A model generated the notes under the pieces. That model saw nothing but the letters and a program-made list of their open reading frames with translations. It had not been told where the DNA came from and ran no database searches. From Paramoeba atlantica (Eukaryota > Discosea): a stretch of DNA of 64,000 nt. This document shows positions 9,249-16,937 of the stretch, one piece after another. The first letter of the stretch is position 1, and each line of letters begins with the position of its first letter. The stretch covers positions 248,001-312,000 of the forward strand of contig CDRNVI010000048.1 of the NCBI GenBank assembly GCA_977017575.1. The letters are read 5' to 3'. A program made the translations under genes and the position numbers.

Positions 9249-10922
9249 TTAGGGCTTTCTCTGAATATGACTGCCTACCTTACTAATGTCTCTCTCGATC
9301 TTACCTTCGTATCTCTCGACCTTCTCCATCTCAATCTCCTTCCCGCGACTGACAGCATCCGCCGGGTTCTCATCCGTGGATATATACGCTGCCTTGACAC
9401 AAATACCTTTCTCCTCTGTCAGTCGCAGGACTTCGCGCAATTCCATTGAAACCCCCTCTGACTTGGAGATCCTCCTGTTCAGTGCAGCCTGACAGGAGGT
9501 GTTGTCAACAAAAACATCCAAGCAGGTTCCACGGGGGCAATGCGCGGAAAACTTCTCGAGGGCTAAGCGGACTGCTGCAGCTTCCGCACGATTCACCTCA
9601 TACGAGGATGACTCAGGCCACGCCTCTCCCGTAATCAAAACCTCTCCGCTGTCTAAATACATAATCGCTCCCCACCCTTTCACCGAGGCATCGGTGTAGA
9701 GACGATGCTTGTGTGGAACAACATCGGGATGGGGAGGTGGAGACCGTGGAACATTCTCCAACAACTCGTTTCTCCACTCTGCTAGCATGGAGCGAGTGAC
9801 GACAGGGAGTGCGACCGGACGGTCACATAACTTCGGGCAACGGTTCAACAAGTTGATACGCCGTTGCGCCACCTTCAAAGCGAAATAAAACCGCGGCATA
9901 TTGAGTCGGAGAACTGCGGAGCCATAAATGAGGCGCCCCACCACCGCCTCTAGGTCAACAAAGGAAATGTTGAAGAAAGAGTCGGCTCGCAGTTTCCTGA
10001 TCACTCGCGGTCCCAGGCAGACCGTATGCGCGTTATGGTCGAACGCCACCCCATTGAACACGTACTGTGGTACAGGGGGCTGACCCCGATCTTTGAAAAG
10101 ACCGTTCGCTTTGTCGCAACGCTCGTCAATGAATTGAGCGTACGTGGTGGCCTCGGAGTCGGTTCCTGCAAACCGAACTCCGTCAACATAAACGTCGATA
10201 GCGCCTCGGTGAAACGAGTAGCGCTGAGAACAAATCGACGCCTCGCCAGCAATCGCGGCGGTAACCGTGTGCATAACCTCCGGTGCACACCTATGGCCCA
10301 TCGGGAGGACGTTCATCTCATACACGTCTCCACTGTTCGTTCTAAGGCGGAATTTGGGCCGCGCCCTCTTCGGGATACCAATCTGGTAAAACCCGCATGT
10401 GAAGTCCCGCTTCACAGCCATCGGCTCGTGCGCCTTATGAAGATACTTGGAGGGATGATATAATGGGACCTTTGGTTCATATGATTTTAATCTATCGTTA
10501 TCGTCCCTTGTCCATGAAATAAATCTTCTGCGCTGATTGCCCTCATCATCGGTCTCCACAACCGTGAAGGGAATCATGAACTGCATCGATGGGCGCTTTC
10601 TCAACTCCTGCGCCGGGACCTTAGAGATTATGCCTGCGTCCTCCAACAATCGGACGTCCGCCTCAGGCAATGAACCTTTCACACTAGGTTCGGGGTACGG
10701 GGCTTTAGGTACCCATAATAATTCATCCACTACCTTGCGAAAACGAGTGGCAGCTGACATACTCATCCACTCCTTAACCTGATCCAAATGGATAACAGGT
10801 ATCGACTTCTTAACGTGCAAAGGTAGGTGAGCGTCGTGTGCCTTGGCTAGCCGTGAAGAGCGGCGTGCACAAACAACGGAGTGCCTGCGAAGGTAAGGCA
10901 CTTCCTCGAAGCACTTTGCCAC
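9249..10922 (-). CDS. RT and RNase H part of the VIPER-like fossil
   Basis: RT of the LTR/YR kind: F-R-L-R-T-N-S-G-D-V-Y-E-M-N-V-L-P-M-G before the catalytic I-D-V-Y-V-D-G-V box. A complete-looking RNase H follows: Y-T-D-A-S-V-K-G-W-G, an E-A-A-A-V-R-L-A-L helix, V-F-V-D-N-T-S and D-E-N-P-A-D-A-V-S-R-G. Order and spacing fit the DIRS/Ngaro/VIPER group. About 20 bp after its end lies the T-run where RLE-B copy 2 begins. Confidence 0.85.
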   Translation of the reverse strand: MAKCFEEVPYLRRHSVVCARRSSRLAKAHDAHLPLHVKKSIPVIHLDQVKEWMSMSAATRFRKVVDELLWVPKAPYPEPSVKGSLPEADVRLLEDAGIISKVPAQELRKRPSMQFMIPFTVVETDDEGNQRRRFISWTRDDNDRLKSYEPKVPLYHPSKYLHKAHEPMAVKRDFTCGFYQIGIPKRARPKFRLRTNSGDVYEMNVLPMGHRCAPEVMHTVTAAIAGEASICSQRYSFHRGAIDVYVDGVRFAGTDSEATTYAQFIDERCDKANGLFKDRGQPPVPQYVFNGVAFDHNAHTVCLGPRVIRKLRADSFFNISFVDLEAVVGRLIYGSAVLRLNMPRFYFALKVAQRRINLLNRCPKLCDRPVALPVVTRSMLAEWRNELLENVPRSPPPHPDVVPHKHRLYTDASVKGWGAIMYLDSGEVLITGEAWPESSSYEVNRAEAAAVRLALEKFSAHCPRGTCLDVFVDNTSCQAALNRRISKSEGVSMELREVLRLTEEKGICVKAAYISTDENPADAVSRGKEIEMEKVERYEGKIERDISKVGSHIQRKP

Positions 10923-10933
10923 GTGCTACGAGG

Positions 10934-11698
10934 TTACAGCACTGGGAGAAGTGCTGAGACTCTCTGCGTCCCGAGAGCCCTTGCCGTTGTAATACTGCTT
11001 GCGTTGTAGCGCAACAGTGATTCGACGTTGAGGTGTTTCGTGAGGTTCTGGACGTCCTCCATCCTGAGATTCCCGAGGGAGATCTCGTGGAATGGGTAAG
11101 TAATCGCACCTCTTTTTATGTAATGTGTTCCATACCCCGGACCGAGAAGTTGATTCATCCTGTGGTCCATCTCCCGGACCGTCGTGTAACACAGGCGCTG
11201 GCCTGGTCTCAAACTTCCCACAAACTGAGCCAGTTCGGGTGTCCCCGGTCCAGTCACTATCGCGTAGAGGTACGGCCGGTAAGGATTCAGACGGGTTGTC
11301 TTGGTCCCCCTGCCCCAATAAATGATTACCTCGTGACTGGCCACACTCACGAACTGCTCCCGCCTCAGGTCGGCGGTCTCGGTCCATCTCGCAGCGGCTT
11401 TCCAACACAGGAGGCAACACATGCTCTCCTTTACGTCGAGATGACGTCTCAGCTTCTTTAGAAGAAGTGGCGTGATTGGTAGCATCTGCCGCGTGGGTTC
11501 TAGCCCCCCCTGCGCTTGCAGGGCCTTTACGTAGAGACTCAATGGGGTACCTTCGATTCCCATGAGCTCGAAGAGAGTCCTCAATGCCCCTGCGTACCCC
11601 ATGCGCGTCGAGGTAGCGAGAGGCAGAGTCTCCAGGAAGAGCACCGCGTTTGCAGGATTCGCGGTGATTCCCTTCGCCTGGCAATACTCGCGCAGGCG
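10934..11698 (-). CDS. Tyrosine recombinase part of the VIPER-like fossil
   Basis: N-terminal core-binding-like region (L-R-E-Y-C-Q-A-K-G-I) and a catalytic region with the family signature: an R-box (A-R-W-T-E-T-A-D-L-R), an H-x-x-R box (T-H-Y-I-K-R-G-A) and a late H...Y box (L-T-K-H-L-N ... L-L-R-Y-N). Such enzymes integrate a circular DNA intermediate by strand exchange instead of a DDE integrase. It sits upstream of the RT part with 11 bp between them. Confidence 0.85.
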   Translation of the reverse strand, partial: RLREYCQAKGITANPANAVLFLETLPLATSTRMGYAGALRTLFELMGIEGTPLSLYVKALQAQGGLEPTRQMLPITPLLLKKLRRHLDVKESMCCLLCWKAAARWTETADLRREQFVSVASHEVIIYWGRGTKTTRLNPYRPYLYAIVTGPGTPELAQFVGSLRPGQRLCYTTVREMDHRMNQLLGPGYGTHYIKRGAITYPFHEISLGNLRMEDVQNLTKHLNVESLLRYNASSITTARALGTQRVSALLPVL

Positions 11699-11709
11699 GA
11701 ACCACAGTC

Positions 11710-12098
11710 CAAATCCAAAAAAAATCCAAATCATTCCGGATTGCTCCGGATGGTCACTGGCAAGCCAGACCCTTCACAGACAGATTTGGAAGTTCCGAGG
11801 CCGACGTCCTCTACCAGTTTCCGCTTGTCCAAGGCGGCACCAACGTGCTGTTACCAACACGCTGCGTCGACGAACTGTACGTCAACACGGCTTACCCAAG
11901 AGGTGTAAGCCGGGTAAGGGAGCTGGTTCCCCGAGGGGAGGGTCCGGGACGGTCCTCCGAGTACTGGGCCTAGTCGGTTATCAGCCCAGCCTCTTAGAGT
12001 GAGGCCGCCGGGAATATTGCGATGAGCGGGTTTGAACTCGCCGTCTGAGCACCATGTGCTTCAAACTTTGAATTCTTGCCACTCCGCCACCTCCGCAA
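11710..12098 (-). mobile_element. SINE 2: tRNA-derived SINE without 5S head
   Basis: 389 bp flanked by the 11-bp duplication GAACCACAGTC (11699-11709, 12099-12109). The tRNA-like start falls at 12096 (GCGGAGG), that is, exactly at the 5' end of the tRNA segment. The rest matches SINE 1 with few differences, including the TCCGGA-GCAA-TCCGGA hairpin and the TTTGGATT tail. It splits the recombinase part of the VIPER-like fossil. Confidence 0.9.
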
Positions 12099-12109
12099 GA
12101 ACCACAGTC

Positions 12110-12506
12110 GCTCCCTTGTGGCCCACGTGGCCGTTGCCCACATGGGCTGGAGCGCCTCGCCCAACTGGGTGGCGCGAGGATCGTCGGCGGGCATCCTCAG
12201 AATGGCCTCGAGCAGCTGCTTGCGGTGTTTTCCTGGCGGCTGTGCGGCGTCGGCGGTTACGACGGCGGCGGGTTTGGCGGCGGCGGGTTTGGGAGGAACG
12301 GTGAGCCGGGGGAGAGGAAGTGCCGGAAGAGAGACGCTGCGACGTCGTAGCCGTAACGGGGAGAGAGGGCGTGGAGGAGGAGTATTGCCACGCACGCGTG
12401 GCCGTCTTTCGCGCTGGCGGAGGGACGGAGAGGGAACAGGTGTATGAAAATCCACCCGTCGTCGCCTGGGACGACGGGCACGAGCAGTGATTGGGGTGGG
12501 GGGCAT
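12110..12506 (-). CDS. N-terminal side of the recombinase part (fossil)
   Basis: Arginine/proline/alanine-rich sequence followed by a more ordered block (L-L-E-A-I-L-R-M-P-A-D-D-P-R). It lies directly upstream of the SINE at 11710-12098 that splits the recombinase region; the 11-bp target duplication flanks that SINE. Assignment rests on position between the gag-like and recombinase parts. Confidence 0.5.
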
Positions 12507-12509
12507 TTC

Positions 12510-13910
12510 CTAGTGGAAAGCCCGTGTTGCGCCGTAACGGTTGGCGCCGCCCACCACCCCGCCGCGAAAATCCTGTTGCGGGGTGCGCTGGGTACGGAAC
12601 TGCCCCCCCTGCTGTTGGGACGATTGGGGGCAGTTCGATCGTAGGTGGCCTGGCTGATGGCAGCCAAAACAGAAAGGTCCTTGGCTGCGTCGTCGGGGAG
12701 CACGCGTAGCGGTTCGGCCCCTCAGTTGCTCATCCACAACGAGCTGACCGTAACGGTCCTGAGGATCGTCGTCACGGTGCAAACGCTGTTGCACACGCTC
12801 GACAGCAACGCCCGCCGCAGCCCAACAATGGTTGCGAAGCTCTTCGATGATGAGAAGGGCTACGGCGAGGTTGTGCTTCTCTAGCCATCCCTCCGTATTA
12901 CACGCAGCGTACACCCATTCAGTTAACATTTTGAACAGGCGCTCACGCTGCGGCGGCGGGTTGAAGCGTACCCCAAGCTGCGGAGCTTCGCGCAGCTCAC
13001 GGATGAGTTCACGTGGCTTGAACAAATCATCCGTGTCGATCCACGGTTGCCAAGTAACCGGATCGTAGGGGGAGAAGCCTTTCGGGTCCGTAATACGGAC
13101 GCGTTCAAACGTGGGGATCAGATCTTCAACTGGTTTCCCACCCGGCATCTGCGCCCGAACATGGGCCAGTTCCAAAGAGTGGTAGTTGATCTCGGGATGG
13201 GGAAAACGGTAGGCAGTGTTCTTGTCCCCATCCCACTCGGCGAACAACTCAGTTGAGTTAGGGTCCTTTGGATGCGTCATATGCACCAACCCTATAACCG
13301 TCTGCCGTAGGCCATCCCGGGGAAGGGACCATACAGCCTCGACGGTGACCTCATAGTCTTTGCGCAGAAGCTCAATCACTTTCGTGATGAATTCTTCTTT
13401 GCTAGATTGTGTAATGATCCCACGCGCATCACAGCGTGAACGCTGAGGCATCCCGACGTGGTCAAGGTCGAGGGCCTCGTAACGGCGCGGCGAGCGAGAA
13501 GCCTCAACCTGGTCAGGGTTGAGGGTTCCTCTACGTCGAACATGGGGCTCCGGAGCCTCCAGCGGAAATGGATACGGGCTAGGGAGGGAGCTCGCCGGCA
13601 AACTAGGGAGGTTGGAAGGGAGAGGGCTAGGCGGTTCGCGGGCGGGGCTGAGTGCTCTTCCTGAAGGGCGTACCTTGCGACGCGCCGGTCCAGGGGTAGG
13701 GGGAACAGGAGGAGGTCGCGCGGATACCTGCGGAGCCGGCTGCGTGGGAAGAGGAGGGAGAGGGGGGCGCACGGGAGGACATGAAAGAGACTGGCGTTTC
13801 GAACGGGCAAAAGAGGAGGTTTCAACCGGTGTTGGCGCCCGGTCACGCTTTGGAGAGCGATCACGGTCCTGGCTCGGCTCCTGAGGAGCCCGCAAACGTT
13901 GGGATCTCAT
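12510..13910 (-). CDS. Gag-like part of the VIPER-like fossil
   Basis: Proline- and arginine-rich N-terminal third, a more ordered middle, and a single CCHC zinc knuckle near the C-terminus (C-F-G-C-H-Q-P-G-H-L-R-S-N-C). The knuckle is typical of nucleic-acid-binding Gag proteins of reverse-transcribing elements. The frame is open upstream into repeat A1, but the first methionine outside the repeat is at 13910, which I take as the likely start. It is the first coding part after A1. Confidence 0.7.
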   Translation of the reverse strand: MRSQRLRAPQEPSQDRDRSPKRDRAPTPVETSSFARSKRQSLSCPPVRPPLPPLPTQPAPQVSARPPPVPPTPGPARRKVRPSGRALSPAREPPSPLPSNLPSLPASSLPSPYPFPLEAPEPHVRRRGTLNPDQVEASRSPRRYEALDLDHVGMPQRSRCDARGIITQSSKEEFITKVIELLRKDYEVTVEAVWSLPRDGLRQTVIGLVHMTHPKDPNSTELFAEWDGDKNTAYRFPHPEINYHSLELAHVRAQMPGGKPVEDLIPTFERVRITDPKGFSPYDPVTWQPWIDTDDLFKPRELIRELREAPQLGVRFNPPPQRERLFKMLTEWVYAACNTEGWLEKHNLAVALLIIEELRNHCWAAAGVAVERVQQRLHRDDDPQDRYGQLVVDEQLRGRTATRAPRRRSQGPFCFGCHQPGHLRSNCPQSSQQQGGQFRTQRTPQQDFRGGVVGGANRYGATRAFH

Positions 13911-13916
13911 TCTTAA

Positions 13917-14095
13917 ACAAAAACTTAAAGCAAAGTAAAATAACAACCTAACAAGGATATATAAGATAATAGTAAATACCCATCCCATGTAAAATTCTGA
14001 ATACAAATCATAATTCGAAGAAACTATGTGCCCCGAAGGGCCAGCAGGCAAATACATAACAGCCCCTCGGCTAAATTTCAAAACGTGGACTATTA
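13917..14095 (-). repeat. Split direct repeat A1
   Basis: This 179-bp segment matches A2 at 3913-4091 essentially throughout. It forms the 5' border of the recombinase element, next to the gag-like part. Confidence 0.85.
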
Positions 14096-15392
14096 CTCGT
14101 GTGGTATATCTTCCAAAAACTTGCTAAAAATAACCTCGGAGCTCACAGTATCTGTAGTTTTGACGTGGCCTTCTGGGTACCAAGCGCCAAAGCGGTAGTG
14201 ACAAAAAAACAAAAAAAAGTATACAATAGTATACGCTGCTAGCTTTTCTATCTCGAGTTGGAAGGCCTCACGTACGTCTTCGTACTTTTGTTTGGCTCGT
14301 TGGGATAATGCCTTGAGGAGGGTTTTGGTGTCGTTGTGCAGAAAACCGCAGTCTGAGGCGGCCAGGCAACGAAAAGAGTCGCTTTCTACGCCTTTCTCCG
14401 TAACGTACTTCTTGAATTTCTTGTCGAGCACGTGCTGCATCAGCGCTGTACTTGTTTGTTTGGCATAGCTGCTGCAACAAGTGTGAACAACGGTAAAATC
14501 ATACAGGACCTCCCCCATGTGGGGCCACATAATAGCAAGATCAGGACCGGATCGGATTCTGCGGGCTTTGCAAGGATGATGTTCAGCTACTTCCGCTGAG
14601 ATGGAACACTTGCACTTAGTACAGAAAAACGAAGAATGGATGCGCGGTTCGATAATACAAGGGAGACCAGCTTTGGAGCACAAATCTGCGAGGTACCTCA
14701 CTATGTGTGAGTGCTTTCTGGTGCAATTCATGCCCGAGCACCGGGAGCATCCTGCGACGTGTGGTATAATGCTGGTAGGAGATTCATGGCCACATCATCC
14801 AGGGCATATAACATCGGCCGGTGCGTTATGTAATCCGATGCCCAAACGCATCATCAAAGTGTATCGGAAGAGGTACGGGTTTACATAATTGCTGGTGCTT
14901 TCTAAATGCATGTTTGATTCCTTTGTACGCTTCAATAAAAGTCCCATGTGAGAATCCTTCTGCAGCTCAGTTATCTGTTTATCGTGTTCTGCACTTAGCT
15001 TCTTTTTCAATAGCTTGCGCGCTGCCTCTCCTCGACTTTGCGGTTGTTTCACAGCTTTTTCGCTGCCTTTCTGATCTACCGGAGCGTTATTGGGTTTAAG
15101 GTGCTCATCAATAGATTTGCTGGCAGTTTCGAAGAAATGTTTTTGCTTCAGAGTCGAGGAAATTAAGCCTAGGCCACCGAGTTTCTGTGGTAGAGCGGCG
15201 AGTTTCAGGGCGTTTGCGTCTGCTCCACTCCACTTTTCTAGAACTTTGTTTACTTGGTTCTCGAAGGATTGTGCTAGTTGGAAAGTAGCGCCTGGCCGAT
15301 GTACTCGTAGATGGTAATCGTGCCGTGGAATCGTACAACGGCGGAGAATGGCAAGAGACAAATTACTGGGACCCATAAGCAACAACCTGCGG
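14096..15392 (-). pseudogene. YQDD-type element, RT thumb, knuckle and endonuclease
   Basis: Thumb-like region (P-S-N-L-S-L-A-I-L-R-R-C ... L-P-Q-K-L-G-G-L-G-L), then a Cys/His cluster (C-S-R-C-S-G-M-N-C ... H-S-H) and a nuclease-like block R-S-G-P-D-L-A-I-M-W ... V-L-Y-D-F-T-V-V-H, parallel to the PD..D core of R2-type enzymes. The two long open stretches (14795-15385, 14093-14731) are in one frame and are separated by a TGA just after V-I-C-P-G. The ORF end E-D-I-P-H-E is created by the neighbouring VIPER-like border. Confidence 0.7.
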
Positions 15393-15909
15393 CAACAACC
15401 TACGTCAGGGCATTCGACTTTTGTCGAATGATGGGGCGTAGCGACCCCAGCTTCCCTAGCTAACTCACCCGGCGTCGCACAACAAGACGCTACATACCTA
15501 GGGTGGGTACGATCAAGGTCCCGCGGATGACACTACCCGGTGCCAACAAAACAAGGCACAAAATAACTAGGGTAACGGTCACCCAGGCATCGCAGCGTGA
15601 GAATGACACCGCCCGGTACCGGATATAACAAGGTACTAAGAAACTAGGGTGGGTGTCATTCAGCATAATCTTTGGAGTGTGTTGTGTTTTTCACTTCAAA
15701 AGAAGTGTTTTTTCATAAGGAATATTTTCTTGTAGTATATAAAAGGGGATAAAAAAAGATAAGCTGGCTGCTCGCGCTCGATCTGGTCAAATCTTCGAAT
15801 TTGACTTGCGTGCTGCGTGGTACAGCTCCTAGCAAGCGATAAGGGGAGGCTTGTTCTTGGGAGGTAACATCTCCTCGGAGATATATTGCCTAATTCATCA
15901 TCATCATCG
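15393..15909 (+). mobile_element. R repeat copy 2, retroposon-like insertion
   Basis: 517 bp flanked by the 11-bp target duplication ACAACCTGCGG (15382-15392 and 15910-15920), with a terminal (TCA)n-like tail (TCATCATCATCATCG). It contains three ~70-bp tandem units between about 15466 and 15660 and a TATA-like TAGTATATAAAAGG at about 15734, and ends near the palindrome ATCTCCGAGGAGAT. The 73 bp at its 5' end hold a perfect hairpin (CATTCGAC...GTCGAATG) not found in copy 1. The tail and duplication argue for retroposition; what RNA it derives from is unknown. Confidence 0.7.
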
Positions 15910-16381
15910 ACAACCTGCGGAATAGGCACTTGTGTTTCTCCATTTTCTTGATCAGCAGATTTTCCACGACTTGGTCTGTACCTACGTATGCGCCTAAGAC
16001 TTTTATCGCATCACTGCAAAAGTTTACTCCAAGTTTTTCCAACGGAGGAGGCTGAGCTATGTTGGGAATGTTCTTCTGAAACCAATCGCATTTCTGGAAA
16101 TTAATTCGGAGGTTCATCTCTGCGGCGATCTCACGCAGGTAAAAGAAAGCTGCCTCCAATGCTTGCACGTTTTTGGAGCTCAAAGTCACATCGTCTTGGT
16201 ATGCTCGGATCTTCACGTCAGGATAGAGGTGCATGAGTTCTCGTAGCGGGCCTTGCAAAAGTGCGCAGAAGTACATTGATGAAAGTGCCGATCCTTGGCG
16301 AATTCCTGAAGAGCTTTCGATGGTAGCAAACAGAGCATTGTGCGCAAAAAATAGCAGCTCAGAGGGAATCCCATATTCTAG
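15910..16381 (-). pseudogene. YQDD-type RT, catalytic core segment
   Basis: Starts L-E-Y-G-I-P-S-E-L-L-F-F, then motif B in the form S-S-G-I-R-Q-G-S-A-L-S-S, motif C R-A-Y-Q-D-D-V-T-L, and L-R-I-N-F-Q-K-C-D-W. The QG-SALS and YQDD variants set it apart from the YLDD family around it. A 359-bp part of this segment (16023-16381) recurs at 20885-21243 and 25747-26105. Confidence 0.8.
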
Positions 16382-16937
16382 TTTTTTTTTTTTTTTTTTT
16401 GCAGATAATAGGGGGGGAAGAGTACGAGTTCTAATTTTATATATGTATGTACGGTATGACTTTCTCACTTACTTTCCTACTTGCTCAACTTCTTTCCCTC
16501 ACTTCCCCCCATTTTGAAAACCAGCAAAATATATAACTAGCAAATACATGCTTTCCCATCTTACCCACTTCCCCTTACCAATCTTACCAGCTTTCCAGGG
16601 AGGGTAAGGTCTCCCTCGGTTAGGAGGGGCAGACTTTTCCCGAACCATTCGCGCGTTCCGGACCGGGTCTTTCGACCTCTCCCAGCTTGCCTTGTTAACC
16701 CTTCTCTTGTTGTACGAGAGGGCGCAAGCAATGGGCCTGTGCCGACAGCGGCACGGTCGCGGAGCATGATGCTGGCCGACGGGGAGGAACAAAGTTCCCT
16801 ACCCATGTCCTACCTCACTTGGAGTACCTAGCCCTGGCGGACTAGGCGTGAGCATAGACCCTGCCGGCATCGACCAGCATCCGGACCAGCTGTTCGGGTT
16901 CCGGCTGAGCGGCCCATCTTGCACATCCGTCATCGTG

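Larger units (their letters stand above)
3656..14095 (-). mobile_element. VIPER/Ngaro-like tyrosine-recombinase retroelement, interrupted fossil
   Basis: Read on the minus strand, the order is repeat A1 (14095-13917), gag-like part, tyrosine recombinase part, RT plus RNase H part, then B1-A2-B2 (4323-3656). This split direct repeat layout is the hallmark of Ngaro/PAT-type elements, and the gag - recombinase - RT/RNase H gene order is that reported for trypanosomatid VIPER/TATE. The element lies inside the YQDD-type non-LTR element and was itself split by at least two later insertions (a SINE at 11710-12098 and the RLE-B element with its neighbour at 4440-9205). It is therefore a broken relic, but its parts are long and the paired repeats look nearly identical, suggesting moderate age. 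Confidence 0.85.
14096..16381 (-). mobile_element. YQDD-type non-LTR retrotransposon, interrupted
   Basis: A second, unrelated-looking non-LTR family: RT with Y-Q-D-D and a C-terminal nuclease with P-D..D. The N-terminal part is absent: at 16381 it meets the tail of A3 copy 1. At 14096 it is cut by the VIPER-like element, and between 15393 and 15909 by R repeat copy 2. No SL and no poly(A) are visible for this family. Confidence 0.8.

Noticed and set aside
3175-15909. Inverted R repeats as terminal repeats of one large 12.7-kb DNA transposon
   Set aside because: Copy 2 has its own 11-bp target duplication and tail within the YQDD ORF, and the outer ends of the two copies differ. They are independent insertions.
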